Origin: Asterias rubens
Taxonomy: Eukaryota > Echinodermata > Asteroidea > Forcipulatida > Asteriidae
Length of the DNA stretch: 64,000 nt
Assembly (NCBI RefSeq): GCF_902459465.1
Contig: NW_022985702.1
Span: forward strand, 248,001-312,000
Reading direction: 5' to 3'
Part shown: one piece after another, positions 45,914-58,700 of the stretch
Layout of the letters: every line of letters starts with the position of its first letter
Position numbering within the stretch: the first letter of the stretch is position 1
Position numbers and translations under genes: made by a program
Notes under the pieces: generated by a model
The model's database searches: none
What the model saw: the letters and a program-made list of their open reading frames with translations, nothing else
Told to the model about the DNA's origin: nothing

Positions 45914-47224
45914 TGTAATTTGAAAGGACTTGTTTTTTTTGGTTTAATTTGTTACTCTAAACTCCAGCACTTCGTATGGAAATTGTTTAGATTATGTTAT
46001 GCCATGTTATGGTTGACTACACTTCGTCACCCATTTCTTCATCCAGCTCACTATACCGCCGTCTCAACTCTCTTCTTGTGTCTGTGTTCAGAGTGCCTCT
46101 TGTGGTGAGATTAAATCCCCACAGAATGACAGCATCTGTAGACACCTCATCGGTGTAGTCTTTCCTACCCTTTCCCGTTCCCATGAACCAATCTTTCCAC
46201 TCTTTTAACCAAGAACCCTTCAACCACTGTATTTTTAATGTTGAAGGGTTTCTGACCAACACTCTGCCAATGTAGGGACGCTTGGTTGAATCATCCAGAT
46301 GCAGTGCCACCAGCTGGCCCTCTGCAATTGACTCCCTTGTGGCCTGGACTGAAACCATTCTTGCTGGTTCCTTTCCCTGGTCCCCAATTGAAACCTGTAC
46401 CAGAATGAAAACATGAGTAAACACATGAGTTACACAGTTCATATAATTAAAAATATACAATTTTGTTAATTGCTAAAATAACCAGACCTGTGAAATTGTA
46501 GTAGATACTTACTTGTTAGACGGAATTAACATGGTACAAACCACAACTTGCTGATGTAGCATATTTAAAAAACCTAGGGCGTAATTTTGCTGCCCAAACA
46601 CTGTCACAGTAGCATGTGATTGTCGTCACACGTCTGATTTAACCCTGATCAGTAATCAAGCCCAAAACATTGAAAAACTGTCATTATGCTTCGCATAACT
46701 TTATAGAAGCAATACCAAAAGTGTTTTACTGTTTTTAAACCTACTTTAACATATTAAATGTCTCTCTCCGTTTAAGAATTGTTAAAATATGCGATATCAC
46801 GACCTTGTACAGGGATTATACTGTCTAGTTTAATGTGTGTCAATCTTGTCATACATGTACCTTGGGATATTTTTGGTCAGTTTATCTTGAATAATCTGCA
46901 GCTCCTCAGTCAAACTCTCTGGGTCAGAATGTTCTTGGTTGAGTTTTATCAGATCTTTGAGGGTCAACTTGAAGGGACGTCTGGAACCTTTGGAACAAAT
47001 ACAATTACAGACACTTTTGAAACTATTGAAAATGTGAGGTTTTAAATATTTGTTTCAAAAACTTTGTGAAGAGTCTGTTGCGCGTGGGTTGTGTGTACGA
47101 GCACGCGCTTAGAAATAGATTATGCGCGCTTAGAAATAGATTACGCGCTGTTACTAATAGCTATGAATTGCGTTCCGCGTGATAATCTTGTGCGCCTGAC
47201 ACGCCGGTTATAAACACTGGTCAT

Positions 47225-47305
47225 TATCAACCGTTTAAACACCCCCACGTGATGCGCTCTCCACCAATAGGAGTAGAGTAACTGTCTGGGGTATTTATGA
47301 AAAAT
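47225..47305 (+). repeat. Dispersed CACGTGA / CCAATAGGAG repeat, preceded by a 24-bp duplication
   Basis: CCGTTTAAACACCCCCACGT, GATGCGCTCTCCACCAATAG and CTGTCTGGGGTATTTATGAA. Just upstream (47102-47150) GCGCTTAGAAATAGATTA is repeated twice. Confidence 0.75.
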
Positions 47306-48319
47306 TATTAATCGCCTTTGTTGTCTAATGGGGAGAAGAAGCAGGGTGTCCCCCCTCCACCCCTTTATTTTTTTGATTTTTTTTTTTAAAATGTGTTGTG
47401 AAAGTTCTGCTGTTTTTTTCGCATGACATATAAACTTCAAAATATTGCATTATAATTCGTATGGTAGATTGGACAAACTTTGTAAAGAACAAAGAAACTA
47501 TTTGATAAACCGGGCATATATAAACCATACATTTCGTACTGGCAACCTACAGTTGTGGGTTCTGTTTTCAAACCCAAACAGTCAACTGCGTTGTACTTGT
47601 GTTGCCCTATAATAACAAGCTGGAACTGCAGAAACTTGTTTACCTTCAGACAGCATAAACCTTTCGACATTTCAATGTCCTTTCCATTCGAGTCTGTCTC
47701 TGGTTGTGGCTCCCAAGGTGATGAGGCCCACATACGCCAGTGCATTCTACTCGTACCGTCAATCATTTGGAAACGAAACCAATGAGGGTGGCTGTGATGT
47801 TTAAAATTCCCATACAAGTGTGGCTCTAACCACTTCTTGACATTGAACAGAGGTGTTGCACTCTGCACGCTGATGAAAGGGGTGTAACTGTCGCTTGTAA
47901 TTCTCGCTTGTAAATCTGCAATATATAAGTACACATACAAATTTGTATAAAAGTGGCAAAACAGCTTTAATTTGCTGCTCATTTGCTGAGATTAACCGTA
48001 AAAACCTACAGTAAAGGTGACAACTTTTTTATTGCGATGTAAAACAATTAAGTACACATACAAATTTGTATAAAAGTGGCATAACAACTTTAATTCATAC
48101 GCATGGAAATTAAATTGGCTGATCACTTGCTGAAATTGACCGTGAAAACCTATAGTAACGATGAAAACTTTTTTATTGCAAAGTAAAACAATTAACATAC
48201 CATCCTGTGTGTAGACATTGGCTGTCCGAATTTTCGCAGCAATGCAAGAAAACAGCTGATCCACATCCTCATGAGTGTGTCCAACAGGTAGAAAGTGCAT
48301 GGTCACCTGCATTAAAATA

Positions 48320-48990
48320 ATTAGCTTTGATACATGGACTTATGTTTTTGAACAAAATTATTACGACAGTAATATGATTGATTTAGTTCGACTTGAAGAT
48401 GAAATATGTGGCAAGTTTCATAAAAATCACTCAAGAACTCTTACTTAGTATTTCTTTCCCAAAGTAAATTTTGTAAGTTTTCTTAAGACATTACAAGACC
48501 ATCACTATTTTGTGGTCACTGTTGAAATCAGAGCACTACCATGTAGTATTAGCTGTCAAAAGATTGTATTTTCGTACTTAAAAAGTCCAAAACACCCCTA
48601 TTTGAAATCAAGTTTAACCCAACCATATACCTAGTGATTATTTGTACAATTAAATGCAGTGTCTACGGAACCATCCCCATACTTAAAAAGAAAACTTGCT
48701 GTTTAATGGTAACTCCAAACTGAAATGGTAAATTTCACTATTCTAAAACTCAAAACTTAGCAAAACCAGCCCCAAATGGCAGATTTTTTACATGTTTGTT
48801 AGTTTGGAGCCAAGGTCCATCATACATATGAAAGTTACAAAGGGGTAAAACAATTGGTCGTGGGCAACATTTTCAAAACTTCTTTGATATTTGCTGGTCC
48901 CTTATACTCCTAAGTTAAAGTATAGTTGGATGAAATTCTCGTCCTAGTTCTTGCATTTTTTTTTTTGTCAAATGAGTATATAGGCCTAAT
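48320..48990. other. Intron sequence without features
   Basis: Lies between exons 4 and 5 of the FLPVGHTHED-family gene. No other gene or repeat recognised. Confidence 0.5.
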
Positions 48991-50679
48991 TTACCTCTTC
49001 AAAGACTTCAAGCTGAACCAGTAGAGCAGCAAATGTCATCACGTAGCGATTCTTATTTTCGCGATAGCAGTTATCTAACTGTAGAAACAGGTCTCTCCCC
49101 ATCTTCTCCTTGTGCAACACTAGAGTTTTCAGCAGACAGTTTATTGTCATGTTGCTGTCATGAGGGACATCTTTGTTGTCAAGAAACACAATTGGAACTT
49201 TTCCCTCTGGAACTCCTGTATGAACCAGGACACTTGAAAATATAATCAAAACAAATAGCTGTTACTGGTCAGATGTCAAAGGTCTTCTGTTCAAAGTATC
49301 CACATTTAGAGGCAAATTTCTTTCTTTTTCTTTCAGTGCTGAAATACAATTACGAACTTGGTATCGATCGCCGTTTGCAAACAACTATTTGTGCACCTTT
49401 TATTAACTTTCAAATAATTTATTTCCATACATCTGTACACGTGTTAATCAGTACAAGGGAGCTTATTTCATTTTCTCCTGCTTTCAATAAAAAACAAATG
49501 ACTGAATAGTTGTCAAGTTATCACGACCTGCAGTAGTGATACTTGCTTTGAATTCTATTTTAATGGCACGACCTGCGGTTATTTGTTTAATACCTGTGAT
49601 ATGGACTGGTAATCTAGCCAAGAGGGCAGACCCTTTGTCTCTTCTGATGAAGTGGGGGACATCAGTCTTAGCCTGATGGCCTGATCCATACCATCGATGA
49701 TTATCGTTGTCAGATCTCTTGGCTGACGTCTTGCTCGCTCTCTAGCTTTTTGGTACTCCTTTCTCTCCAATCTGCATATATATCGAAACGGATGGATAAG
49801 TTTTTTGCTGCAGTATGTTACAGTTTTCGCGTTGTTTTGCTGCAAATACTCTGTTTTATATGTGGTGCATTCAAAATGCATCGGTATGGTAAAATACACC
49901 AGCCTATTCTAAATGTAAGAATTAGGCACTTAGGTTGCCTAGCAACAAGAACAAGTAGGCTACGAATCTGCACCCTTTATTCTAAAAAGTCAGAGGACTC
50001 TATGACCCAACAGTCGGGTGGGTCATTAGTTGGGTCACTAGACACAAGTTGCACTGTCTGAAAGCATGGTGTACAAACGGACTACTTTCTCAAGAAACAG
50101 CCCTTGCCTGAAGTACGGTAGCTTTAGACTGTTGTAGTACTGCAGTGTAGAGTGTAAAAAAAAGGGCGGCACTCCTTCATCTTTAGTTCAGTCACTCATA
50201 ACTCTTGTTGTTCTTTTCAGAAACTTTTGAACAAAGGGTTGTATAAACACGAAGTTTTCAAAAGAAGTACAGCATAGTTTTTGCACTTTTCAGATGTACA
50301 GTATAGGCCTACAAAAAAAACCACAAACGACTCATTTTGCTTGATCCCAACACAATTAAAGCCGTGCCTTTGTGATGTTTTGCGGATGAAAAATGAAATC
50401 CCTTCCAATTGGATTGGATGAATTTATAAAAGGAAAAGCTCTACTTCAAATTTATCTGTAGTGTCAATCAGCATTATTTGCAATCTTTTATTGTGTCAGA
50501 TTATACTTACTCCACAGTTCGCGTATGCTGACTCAACATTTCTGCTACCTGTTTATGTTCAACATCGGTGAGGGTCTTACGACGTTTCTCTTTTAAGTTG
50601 GTACAGATGGTGCATTCTGTGAAGTCGGATCTCTGAATATAAAAAATAAAAAATATCAAACAGTGAATAATATAGTAAG

Positions 50680-51041
50680 TTAAAGACACTGGGCACTATT
50701 GGTAATTGTCAACGGATCAGTCTCAATTGGTGTTTCTAAACTGCATAAAATAACAAACCTGTGAAATTGAGCTTACAATTTGTCGTCGAAGTTGCGAGAT
50801 AATAATGAAGGAAAAACACCCTAGCACGAAGTTGTGTGCTTTCAGACGCTTGATTTTGAGACCTCAAATTCTAATTCTGAGGTCTTGAAACCAAATTCAT
50901 GAAACACATTACTTCTTTCTCGAAAACTTCAGAAGTAGCCTCTCACAATGTTTTATACTATTAACCTCTCCCAATTACTCGTTATCATTTGTTGCCAAAT
51001 ATTATTTTGAGTTATTACCAATAGTGTCCACTGCCTTTAAA
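50680..51041 (+). mobile_element. Palindromic MITE copy in an intron
   Basis: AAAGACACTGGGCACTATTG at the left and ACCAATAGTGTCCACTGCCT at the right are inverted. A central dyad GAGACCTCAAATTC...TTCTGAGGTCTTG is present. It lies in intron 1 of the FLPVGHTHED-family gene. Confidence 0.85.
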
Positions 51042-52468
51042 TTTATATAATATTTATATAATATAGAACTTGATTTTACGGGACCTCCTTTCGCGGGTGC
51101 TCTTCCATCACTTCCAATAATTATAGTTAACCATTTAATTTGAAAATTTTCTTGTATAGAGCTATAGAGCTACTTCCATGTAAACAGTTACCACAGCCAA
51201 ATTCCTGCTGGTCACATACCAGTTTCCTCCTTGTACACAAGCCGCTATAACGTAAACAAACACCGGAAGTGTGTTGCATAATATGTTGACATAAGTGAGT
51301 GGGAAAACCGTACTGCCTCGCCACGTCTTGGGCAGAAATTGTCGATTGTTTAGTTTTTAATAGACTAGCGTGATTATTCTTGTATTTTTCTTTGTTCAAT
51401 TTTATCAATGGTGTAGCTTTTCAAGAAAATTTGCGTCAAAACAAATTATTAATAGAAATCTTTACCTTGGCAATGATAAATTGCGGCAGATGGTCGGTCC
51501 AAACAGAAGTAAAACGTTCGTAACAAATAGTTTTCACTATTCCCCGTTCTGTAAATTCTGCCACCATCCTTTCATACATGGATTTTTTAGTGTAGGTTGG
51601 CGGTAGGTGCACTTGGGTTTTGTGCGGCATCCAGTCACCGATCCGCTCAAACAGATAACGCATCCATGCGATGGCTTCAGTTGTCTTTGCCTGCATAGCA
51701 TTCCGGCCTAAATTCCCATGATGGACTGTTGTAATTTGGCATTGGAATAACTTTTGACAGCGAAGAAACCTTTTGTAGGTTGCATCGTGCACAATGCACC
51801 ACGCTTTGTCGCAAACCGACTTTCCTCTGAGCACAAATCTCTTTCTGATCAAACTCTTTCCAGACTGGCTCAGTTGAACTTCACTCTTGTCTCTAATGTT
51901 ATCAAGTATGAACTGTCGTTGTTGAGTTGTGCCTTTTTCTTTGAATTTAAGTTCGCTAATCTCCACATCAAGGGGGGACAGAGCTTTTAAACACCTGTTA
52001 CTGCAGCACTGGTTCTTCAGAACGTCTGCAGAATTCCTTAGCTGTTTTTTCTGTGGAAGTGTGCTGCAATGAGCAATTGGTGAAATCTGCTGGAAATTAG
52101 ACCGTCTTTTGTCTTTGCCTGGCGGTTTCTGGGGGGTTGACGAATTTGGTTCATCAAAACAGTCGTCCGAAAAGCTGCAATTTACAAGTGGTTCTTCGTC
52201 TGAAAAGCTGCGGTTTAGTGGCTCCAAATCCGTACTGAAACCAGTGCAGTTTAAAGGCTCAGAGTCAGTTGAGAAACTGGAGTCTGAATCTCCTCCACGG
52301 TCCTCGTTGACTGTGGACATCTTACTGGACCTATTGGAAAACAACGATGATAACTTAATATATATGTTTACCTAGCAATTTTTGGTTTACAAACTTGCAG
52401 TAAATACTGATTATAGGCCTACGCCAAGGCCCACGGTACAAATGTTGTGTTAAAAGCATTACACACTT

Positions 52469-52968
52469 NNNNNNNNNNNNNNNNNNNNNNNNNNNNNNNN
52501 NNNNNNNNNNNNNNNNNNNNNNNNNNNNNNNNNNNNNNNNNNNNNNNNNNNNNNNNNNNNNNNNNNNNNNNNNNNNNNNNNNNNNNNNNNNNNNNNNNNN
52601 NNNNNNNNNNNNNNNNNNNNNNNNNNNNNNNNNNNNNNNNNNNNNNNNNNNNNNNNNNNNNNNNNNNNNNNNNNNNNNNNNNNNNNNNNNNNNNNNNNNN
52701 NNNNNNNNNNNNNNNNNNNNNNNNNNNNNNNNNNNNNNNNNNNNNNNNNNNNNNNNNNNNNNNNNNNNNNNNNNNNNNNNNNNNNNNNNNNNNNNNNNNN
52801 NNNNNNNNNNNNNNNNNNNNNNNNNNNNNNNNNNNNNNNNNNNNNNNNNNNNNNNNNNNNNNNNNNNNNNNNNNNNNNNNNNNNNNNNNNNNNNNNNNNN
52901 NNNNNNNNNNNNNNNNNNNNNNNNNNNNNNNNNNNNNNNNNNNNNNNNNNNNNNNNNNNNNNNNNNNN
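52469..52968. other. Assembly gap of exactly 500 N
   Basis: 500 consecutive N, a conventional scaffold-gap size, so the true distance is unknown. The right flank starts with a hairpin (ACCCGGCAG ... CTGCCGGGT, 52969-53005). Any open frame reported across it is meaningless. Confidence 1.
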
Positions 52969-53005
52969 ACCCGGCAGCAGGCTCACACACACTCGCCTGC
53001 CGGGT

Positions 53006-54202
53006 ACGTGTGTGTGTTGCAGGCCACGGTTCAACCATAGAGGAAGACATCAACGGTCCACCACTCTGCTGGGACTTTGGTTTATTTCACAAAAGTAAAC
53101 GCACGTACAAAGTGTGACCATGGTCCAGGGTGCAACATAAATTGTCAGATAACTGATGGTGCGTGACAATAAGAGTAGACGTACATTTTAACAATTTTTA
53201 CTGATATATTTAGACCCCACTGAGGCAAATTAAAATTACAAAATAAAGTATATAAATTTTGAAATTTTGAGAAACAAGATTGAAATGGACGAGTGTCGTC
53301 TCGGAGGACGGCCGAGAGAGGAGACTTTGGTAATAAATTATCGATTATTTGTTTTTGTTTGGAAAATGTAATACTAGAAATAATGTCCTTTGTGAATTAA
53401 AACAGGAATGTGAATGAGTTTCCTTATGGAAAATTGCAAACTTTAAAGCTGCCTGTGACAATGTAGGGAAAGGGACAAAAATATCTGTTTATATGGACAT
53501 TATATGCAAGTTCCACATTTATCTCGGTACAGGACCCCTGTAGTTTGACGATCAACATGGTCATGGTGTGCGTTGATAATATCATTCTATCTCCATGAAA
53601 AAGAAAGTTAAAAATAGTCTTAAAAACGTCCATTAGAATTTATCTTCACTGTCATTGTGCGCTGGTATAGCTAGCAAGTTAGCACTATTTGTACCGCATG
53701 CAGCATGCAGGCCGACGATACACACACACACACCCGCACCGTCTCCAGATCCTACGCGCTAAAGCATAGTAGATCGCTTATCAAAGATTGGCCCTTCGGT
53801 GACCTTTCTAACCAACTGCAGACGGGCACTCTCTCCCCGAAGCCTGAGTATGTAGGAGCCACTGTACCAACGACCGTTCACAATAAAATCGCTTTCTTTC
53901 ATAAAATAGCAGTCTATTTCTTGTTTCAAACGCGTGAGGGTGACATTCAAAAATCTGTCCTAGGAATTGTGCAAGCATTTGAAATTCACACGACATGCGC
54001 GAAGAATAGAATTATATCGTCGGTTTTTCACTTTTTTTCTCCTGAACCAGATGGCCGATTGATCTCGAACTTTCACAGGTTGGTTATTATACGTATGTTC
54101 GATTAGAAAAAGTGCTGCCAAGTTACTAACACTTCCACCTATTGTACACGCTTCAGTAGACTGTCTTTTAATGCGATGTGTTTGGTTCCAGTTGATATAC
54201 AG
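53006..54202. other. Unassigned stretch before the discoidin gene
   Basis: No supported gene. A minus-strand frame at 53759-53950 (FIVNGRWYSGSYILRL) looks mildly protein-like and sits after an AG acceptor, but I recognise no family. A (CA)n run lies near 53720. Confidence 0.3.
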
Positions 54203-55656
54203 TGTGGACATAAGCTAGGAATGGAAGACGGGAGTATTCCTGATGATAGGATCACAGCATCTAGTCAGTGGGTTCATATACTCAGCCGAGTAATGCACGA
54301 CTGAACCTGAACAGTGGTTGGTACCCAGCTTGGACAGTTCGTTGGTTCATGGCTTCAAGTATATATGGGTTTAGACCCCATGCATATTGAGGGCGTCGTC
54401 ACACAGGGCGATCCAGACTATGATGACTGGGTGACACACTACCAGGTACAATACAGCATTGATGGCACTGCATGGCTGTATGTTAATGGGGACTCTACTC
54501 CACAGGTAAGAGTACTCAGCAAAGACACGGAAAAGTTTCCGTATGGCGCCACCACTTTTTCATTCGATATGAAATAATATAGTATTTAATTTACCTCAAT
54601 GAGATATCCCTTTCTGTAAATATGAGTGAAAAAGTGGTGGCGCCATACGGAAAGTTATCCTTATTCAGGATTTATGTGTCAATTGTTATTACTTCATAAT
54701 GCAGTACAGCCACTATTTATAACCAAAGTGTAAATTATCATTTGTATTGATTTGTGTCTCCACCTCTGGTTTGTATTTATTTTTTACAGACATTCATTGG
54801 CAACACTGATAGAAACACCCCAGTTACCAATATATTCCAGCAGCCTATTCAAGCACGGTACATCCGCATCAGACCTACAGCCTGGAATGGGTTGCCAGCC
54901 CTACGTATTGAACTCCTTGGATGCAGAGGTATTGTTTCAGTCAATCACCACGTTTTCAAATGTCAGGCTTATTGCCTAAATCTTAACCTGAATTAATATA
55001 TGCTAGCCTCTTCTTCTAATCTTAAAGTTAAAAGTAAACAAAATATTGCCAACCAGTGGATGTTATCAAAATGGACACCAATAGGAGTGACGAAACTGTC
55101 TGGGGTATTTATGAATATCCAATTCTATAAATAAGTTCATCTGGATTGTTGATAATCATGATTATAAAGATTTGCAAGTAACATCTACATAAACTTGGAT
55201 TTGCAAAAAAACGAAACTTTGAATTTAAGATAAATGTCCATATTCGCGCCTTCAAGACAAATTAAACAGATTGCTGTATATTTGTTAACGAAAGGTTATT
55301 GTGAACCGTTTGACCACAAAGCAGTCAGGTGAATCACTTAATCACCAAACACACATTTTTGATATTTAATAGGGAAATCTGTTTTATGTAAAATAGAGAA
55401 ATGGAACTCTCAAAATCAAAATTATAGATCACTCGGTTTCGGATGCTGCATATCAAATACATTATGAAGGGGCCTCATTAAAAGACTCATTCTCAACGTG
55501 CCTTCCAATTTACTGCACCCGAACTACGGAACAATGTACCACACCAAATCATAAACTGCCCCACCCTGGAACAATTTAAATTGCAACTTAAAACACAACT
55601 GTTCACTCACCCAAGCGCATAGAGACTTTATTGTATTATGCGTTTTAGAATAACCG

Positions 55657-55715
<59 letters not shown>

Positions 55716-58700
55716 GCCTATTAACCCATTGATCATGACATTTTACACAACTAACGACCTAACTTAGAATTGATATTCAAAGTTTGTAGCGAAAACTGTG
55801 ATTGTACATAACGACCTGCGAAACTAATACTCAATGTATAGATAAAATCGTTGATGGTGATACGTACCACATAATGGTAACTCAGACTGGTTTGATACTT
55901 GGCAGGGATTTCACGAAGGCTGTTTTCAAAAACTGTGCCCGTTTAAGATAAACGCCCAATGCTTCATGCTTATTGCCCCAGCAAATTTTGAAAACGATGC
56001 AAAACATTAGTGACCAGGTTGTGAAAAAAAAATCGTTATGCAGATGATACAACGCTCTTGTCAATTTCTAAAGCTAAACTACACGATTCGGTATGACGCG
56101 TTATGATTGGAACGATCGGCATCAAAATCGGCATCAAATGTCGAAGTGCGAAGGAGGTAAACAAAGGTTAGCAATTGACAAGACAAACAGCCATAAATTG
56201 ATCAAAATGTCGCATTGTACGGATCAGATGAGAAACAGTTGCTAAACGGTTAATGGCAAGTCTTGAATGTCAGTATGTTGGAGAAAGTCCATAACCTGAA
56301 CATCTTTGGTTACTCCACATATTAAATATTAAATACTAAACTCGTTGTGTCTGGTTCTATGTTGGACAACGTTTTCAATTGGCATGATTAAGGTCGGTTT
56401 GTGCCCTCTGCGACTGCGTGCACACACCCGACAATTCGAACTTGGATTAACGTTCATGATTCGTCATCAAAAATTAGATAACGCATTAAATTTAATTGTA
56501 CAAAATTTCACTTAATTGAGACACACCAAACTCAGTTTAAAAAGTTACAAGTAAACAATTCATGGTGAGACTTTGCATTATATCAATACTGGACATAACA
56601 AACTCGGTGCATCCGCAACAGACCAACAGCCTTGAATACAAACCCATACTTGCGTATTGAGCTCATTGGCTGCAGAGGTAAGTGATGTAATTTATTGATG
56701 TATGCTGTTGACCACTTACCACGTTCTCCAAGTGCACAATGTCATCCAATTGAGACATTCATTCATTTTGTTAGTCGAGTATCACATATGGATCACCGTA
56801 GTTTCCGACACGATCCTCCGTAGTCAATATATTACATGGTGTCATAATAAAGGAACCCTTAAAAGTGTTAAACCAGACAGATTCGACTGAGGAACAAAGA
56901 CATGTTCCTGATTTCGTCACTATAAGGACAGTTAGTGAGTACCAGAAATAATTGTGAATTTTCCCTAAGAAATTCTAGTCTTTCCACACGTGACCGACAT
57001 TCACGTAACGTATTAAGACGTTCGTGGTCGTGAGCAAAGCGTGGACAGGAACACGCAGTAAATCTAGAATAACAGTGCAACTGACAGCCGTAGAACTAAC
57101 TGTGAATAACTATGATTAATAACTCAAAAATAATACTAGTTTAGCGAATTTTGGGATGCGTAACGAATTTTTGGGCACATAACACTCAACTCAGAGCCGA
57201 AATTAAAATCTACGGAGGCCTATACAAGACATTAAGATGTCAAAAGCAGACAAGCCAAGTATGAACTGGCTTGCCATAGACCTTAAAAAAAAATGGAAAC
57301 GCTTTAAGCAACACTGCGCTTTCACATTCAAAGGTCCTCTTGCTTCAAAATCAGAGGTAGAGAATAATAATAATAATAACAGTACCTGATGACATATATT
57401 GCAGACAAATCCTTGACGGTGAAACTTTCCCTATTATGGCGACTCAGACTGGTTTGATACTTGGCAGGGGGTTCATCAAGGCTGTATAACATATTTGTAT
57501 TTGTTTAAGATCTACGCCCAATGTTTGATGCTTAATGCCTCAGCAAATTTTGAAGTTGGTGTTAAATATTAGTGACCAAGTTGTAAACAATAATCGTTAT
57601 GCAGATGATAGAACGCTCTTGTCAATTTCTAAAACTGAACTACACGATTTGATGGGACGTGAATTATGATTCAACGTAGACAAAGCAATGAGCTTGTCTG
57701 TCTGAAGGAATACTTTTATGAGCAGCTATATCAGCATTAAAGGTGGTAGTGAGGAGGTGGTACAGAAAGGGTTAGCACTTGGCAAGACAAACAGCCATAG
57801 ATCGACCGAAAGAAGCACCTTATTGTACGGTTCAGAGCAAGGTTAACGCATGGTAAGAAACCCCCAAAATACAAAGAAACGGATGCTAAATATTTAACGG
57901 CAAGTCTTGAGTGTTAGTATGTTGGAGAAAGTCCATACTCGAACATGGTTGTGTTTGGTTCTAGTTGGATATTGTGGACACTAGATAGGAATGGAAGACG
58001 GAATTACTCCCGTTGAAAAATGAGCTTCTTGGCTGCAGAGGTTTCAATCATTCACAACGTTTTCTATTGGCATGCTTAGCCGGTTAATACTCGCTGCGAC
58101 TGCGTGCACGCACCCGATCGTTCGAACATGGACTTAAACGTTCGTGCTTCATCATCAAATATAAGAATACGCATTCAATTTTATTGTACAAGAACCCACT
58201 TAATTGAAATACACCAAACTAAATTCAAAAGTTACAAGTAAACAATTCATTGTCAGCCTTTGCATTTGTATTACTACTGCACATCACAAACTCGGTGCAT
58301 CCGCATCATACCAACAGCCTTGAATACAAACTCTTACTTACGTATTGAGCTCATTGGCTGCAGAGGTAAGTGATGTAATTTAATGATGTATGCTGTTGAT
58401 CCCTCACCACGTTCTCTAAGTGCACAATGTCATCCAATTGAGACATTCCAAACTGTACTCAATTGTTAGTCGAGCAAAGCATCAATAAAGCACATTACAT
58501 ATTACACATTACATTACATGAAATAAGTAATTCTAAACTAAATTGTTCAAACACTCAAATCGGTGTATTTCACTCACGAAACAGAGTCCCCTTAGAGCCA
58601 TTAGTGTTCTAGAGAAGCCTTTTAAAAAGAAATAAAAAAAATTAAAAAATTTACTGCCACTTTAAAGAACAGGAACAGAACGCATTCAATTTAAATTTTC

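Larger units (their letters stand above)
46017..52320 (-). pseudogene. Transposon-associated gene of the FLPVGHTHED (DUF7869-like) family, seven exons
   Basis: Exons 52320-51466, 50632-50511, 49771-49594, 49232-48995, 48306-48201, 47915-47644 and 46394-46017. ATG at 52320 opens a Ser/Asp/Glu-rich N-terminus, then CCSNRCLKALS and ERFTSVWTDHLPQFIIAK. Exon 2 has DFTECTICTNL, a likely zinc-binding pair. Exon 3 has TTIIIDGMDQ, exon 4 FLDNKDVPHDSNMTINCL and LQLDNCYRENKNRYV, exon 5 MHFLPVGHTHEDVDQLFS. These are conserved blocks of a family spread in many copies through invertebrate genomes. IIIDG, LQLDN and HTHED could be acidic residues of an RNase-H-fold nuclease (inference). Exon 3 carries an 8-bp tandem duplication that shifts the frame, and the exon 4 acceptor is damaged. 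All other junctions agree in phase, so the copy decayed recently. Confidence 0.8.
55850..58385 (+). repeat. Tandem segmental duplication with decayed discoidin exons (period about 1.6-1.7 kb)
   Basis: Matching pairs: GACTCAGACTGGTTTGATAC at 55881 and 57442, GGCAAGTCTTGA near 56251 and 57899, and CGTATTGAGCTCATTGGCTG at 56654 and 58339. Both copies end with a piece of the discoidin exon 2 (TTGGCTGCAGAG|GTAAGT), showing that the whole exon-containing unit was duplicated inside the intron. Confidence 0.8.

Noticed and set aside
52355-53053. Open frames of 190-232 codons across 52.4-53.0 kb
   Set aside because: Almost entirely N bases of the assembly gap.
53759-53950. Minus-strand 63-codon frame with protein-like text (FIVNGRWYSGSYILRL)
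   Set aside because: Possible exon, but no family recognised, no matching neighbour exon, and the length is within chance.
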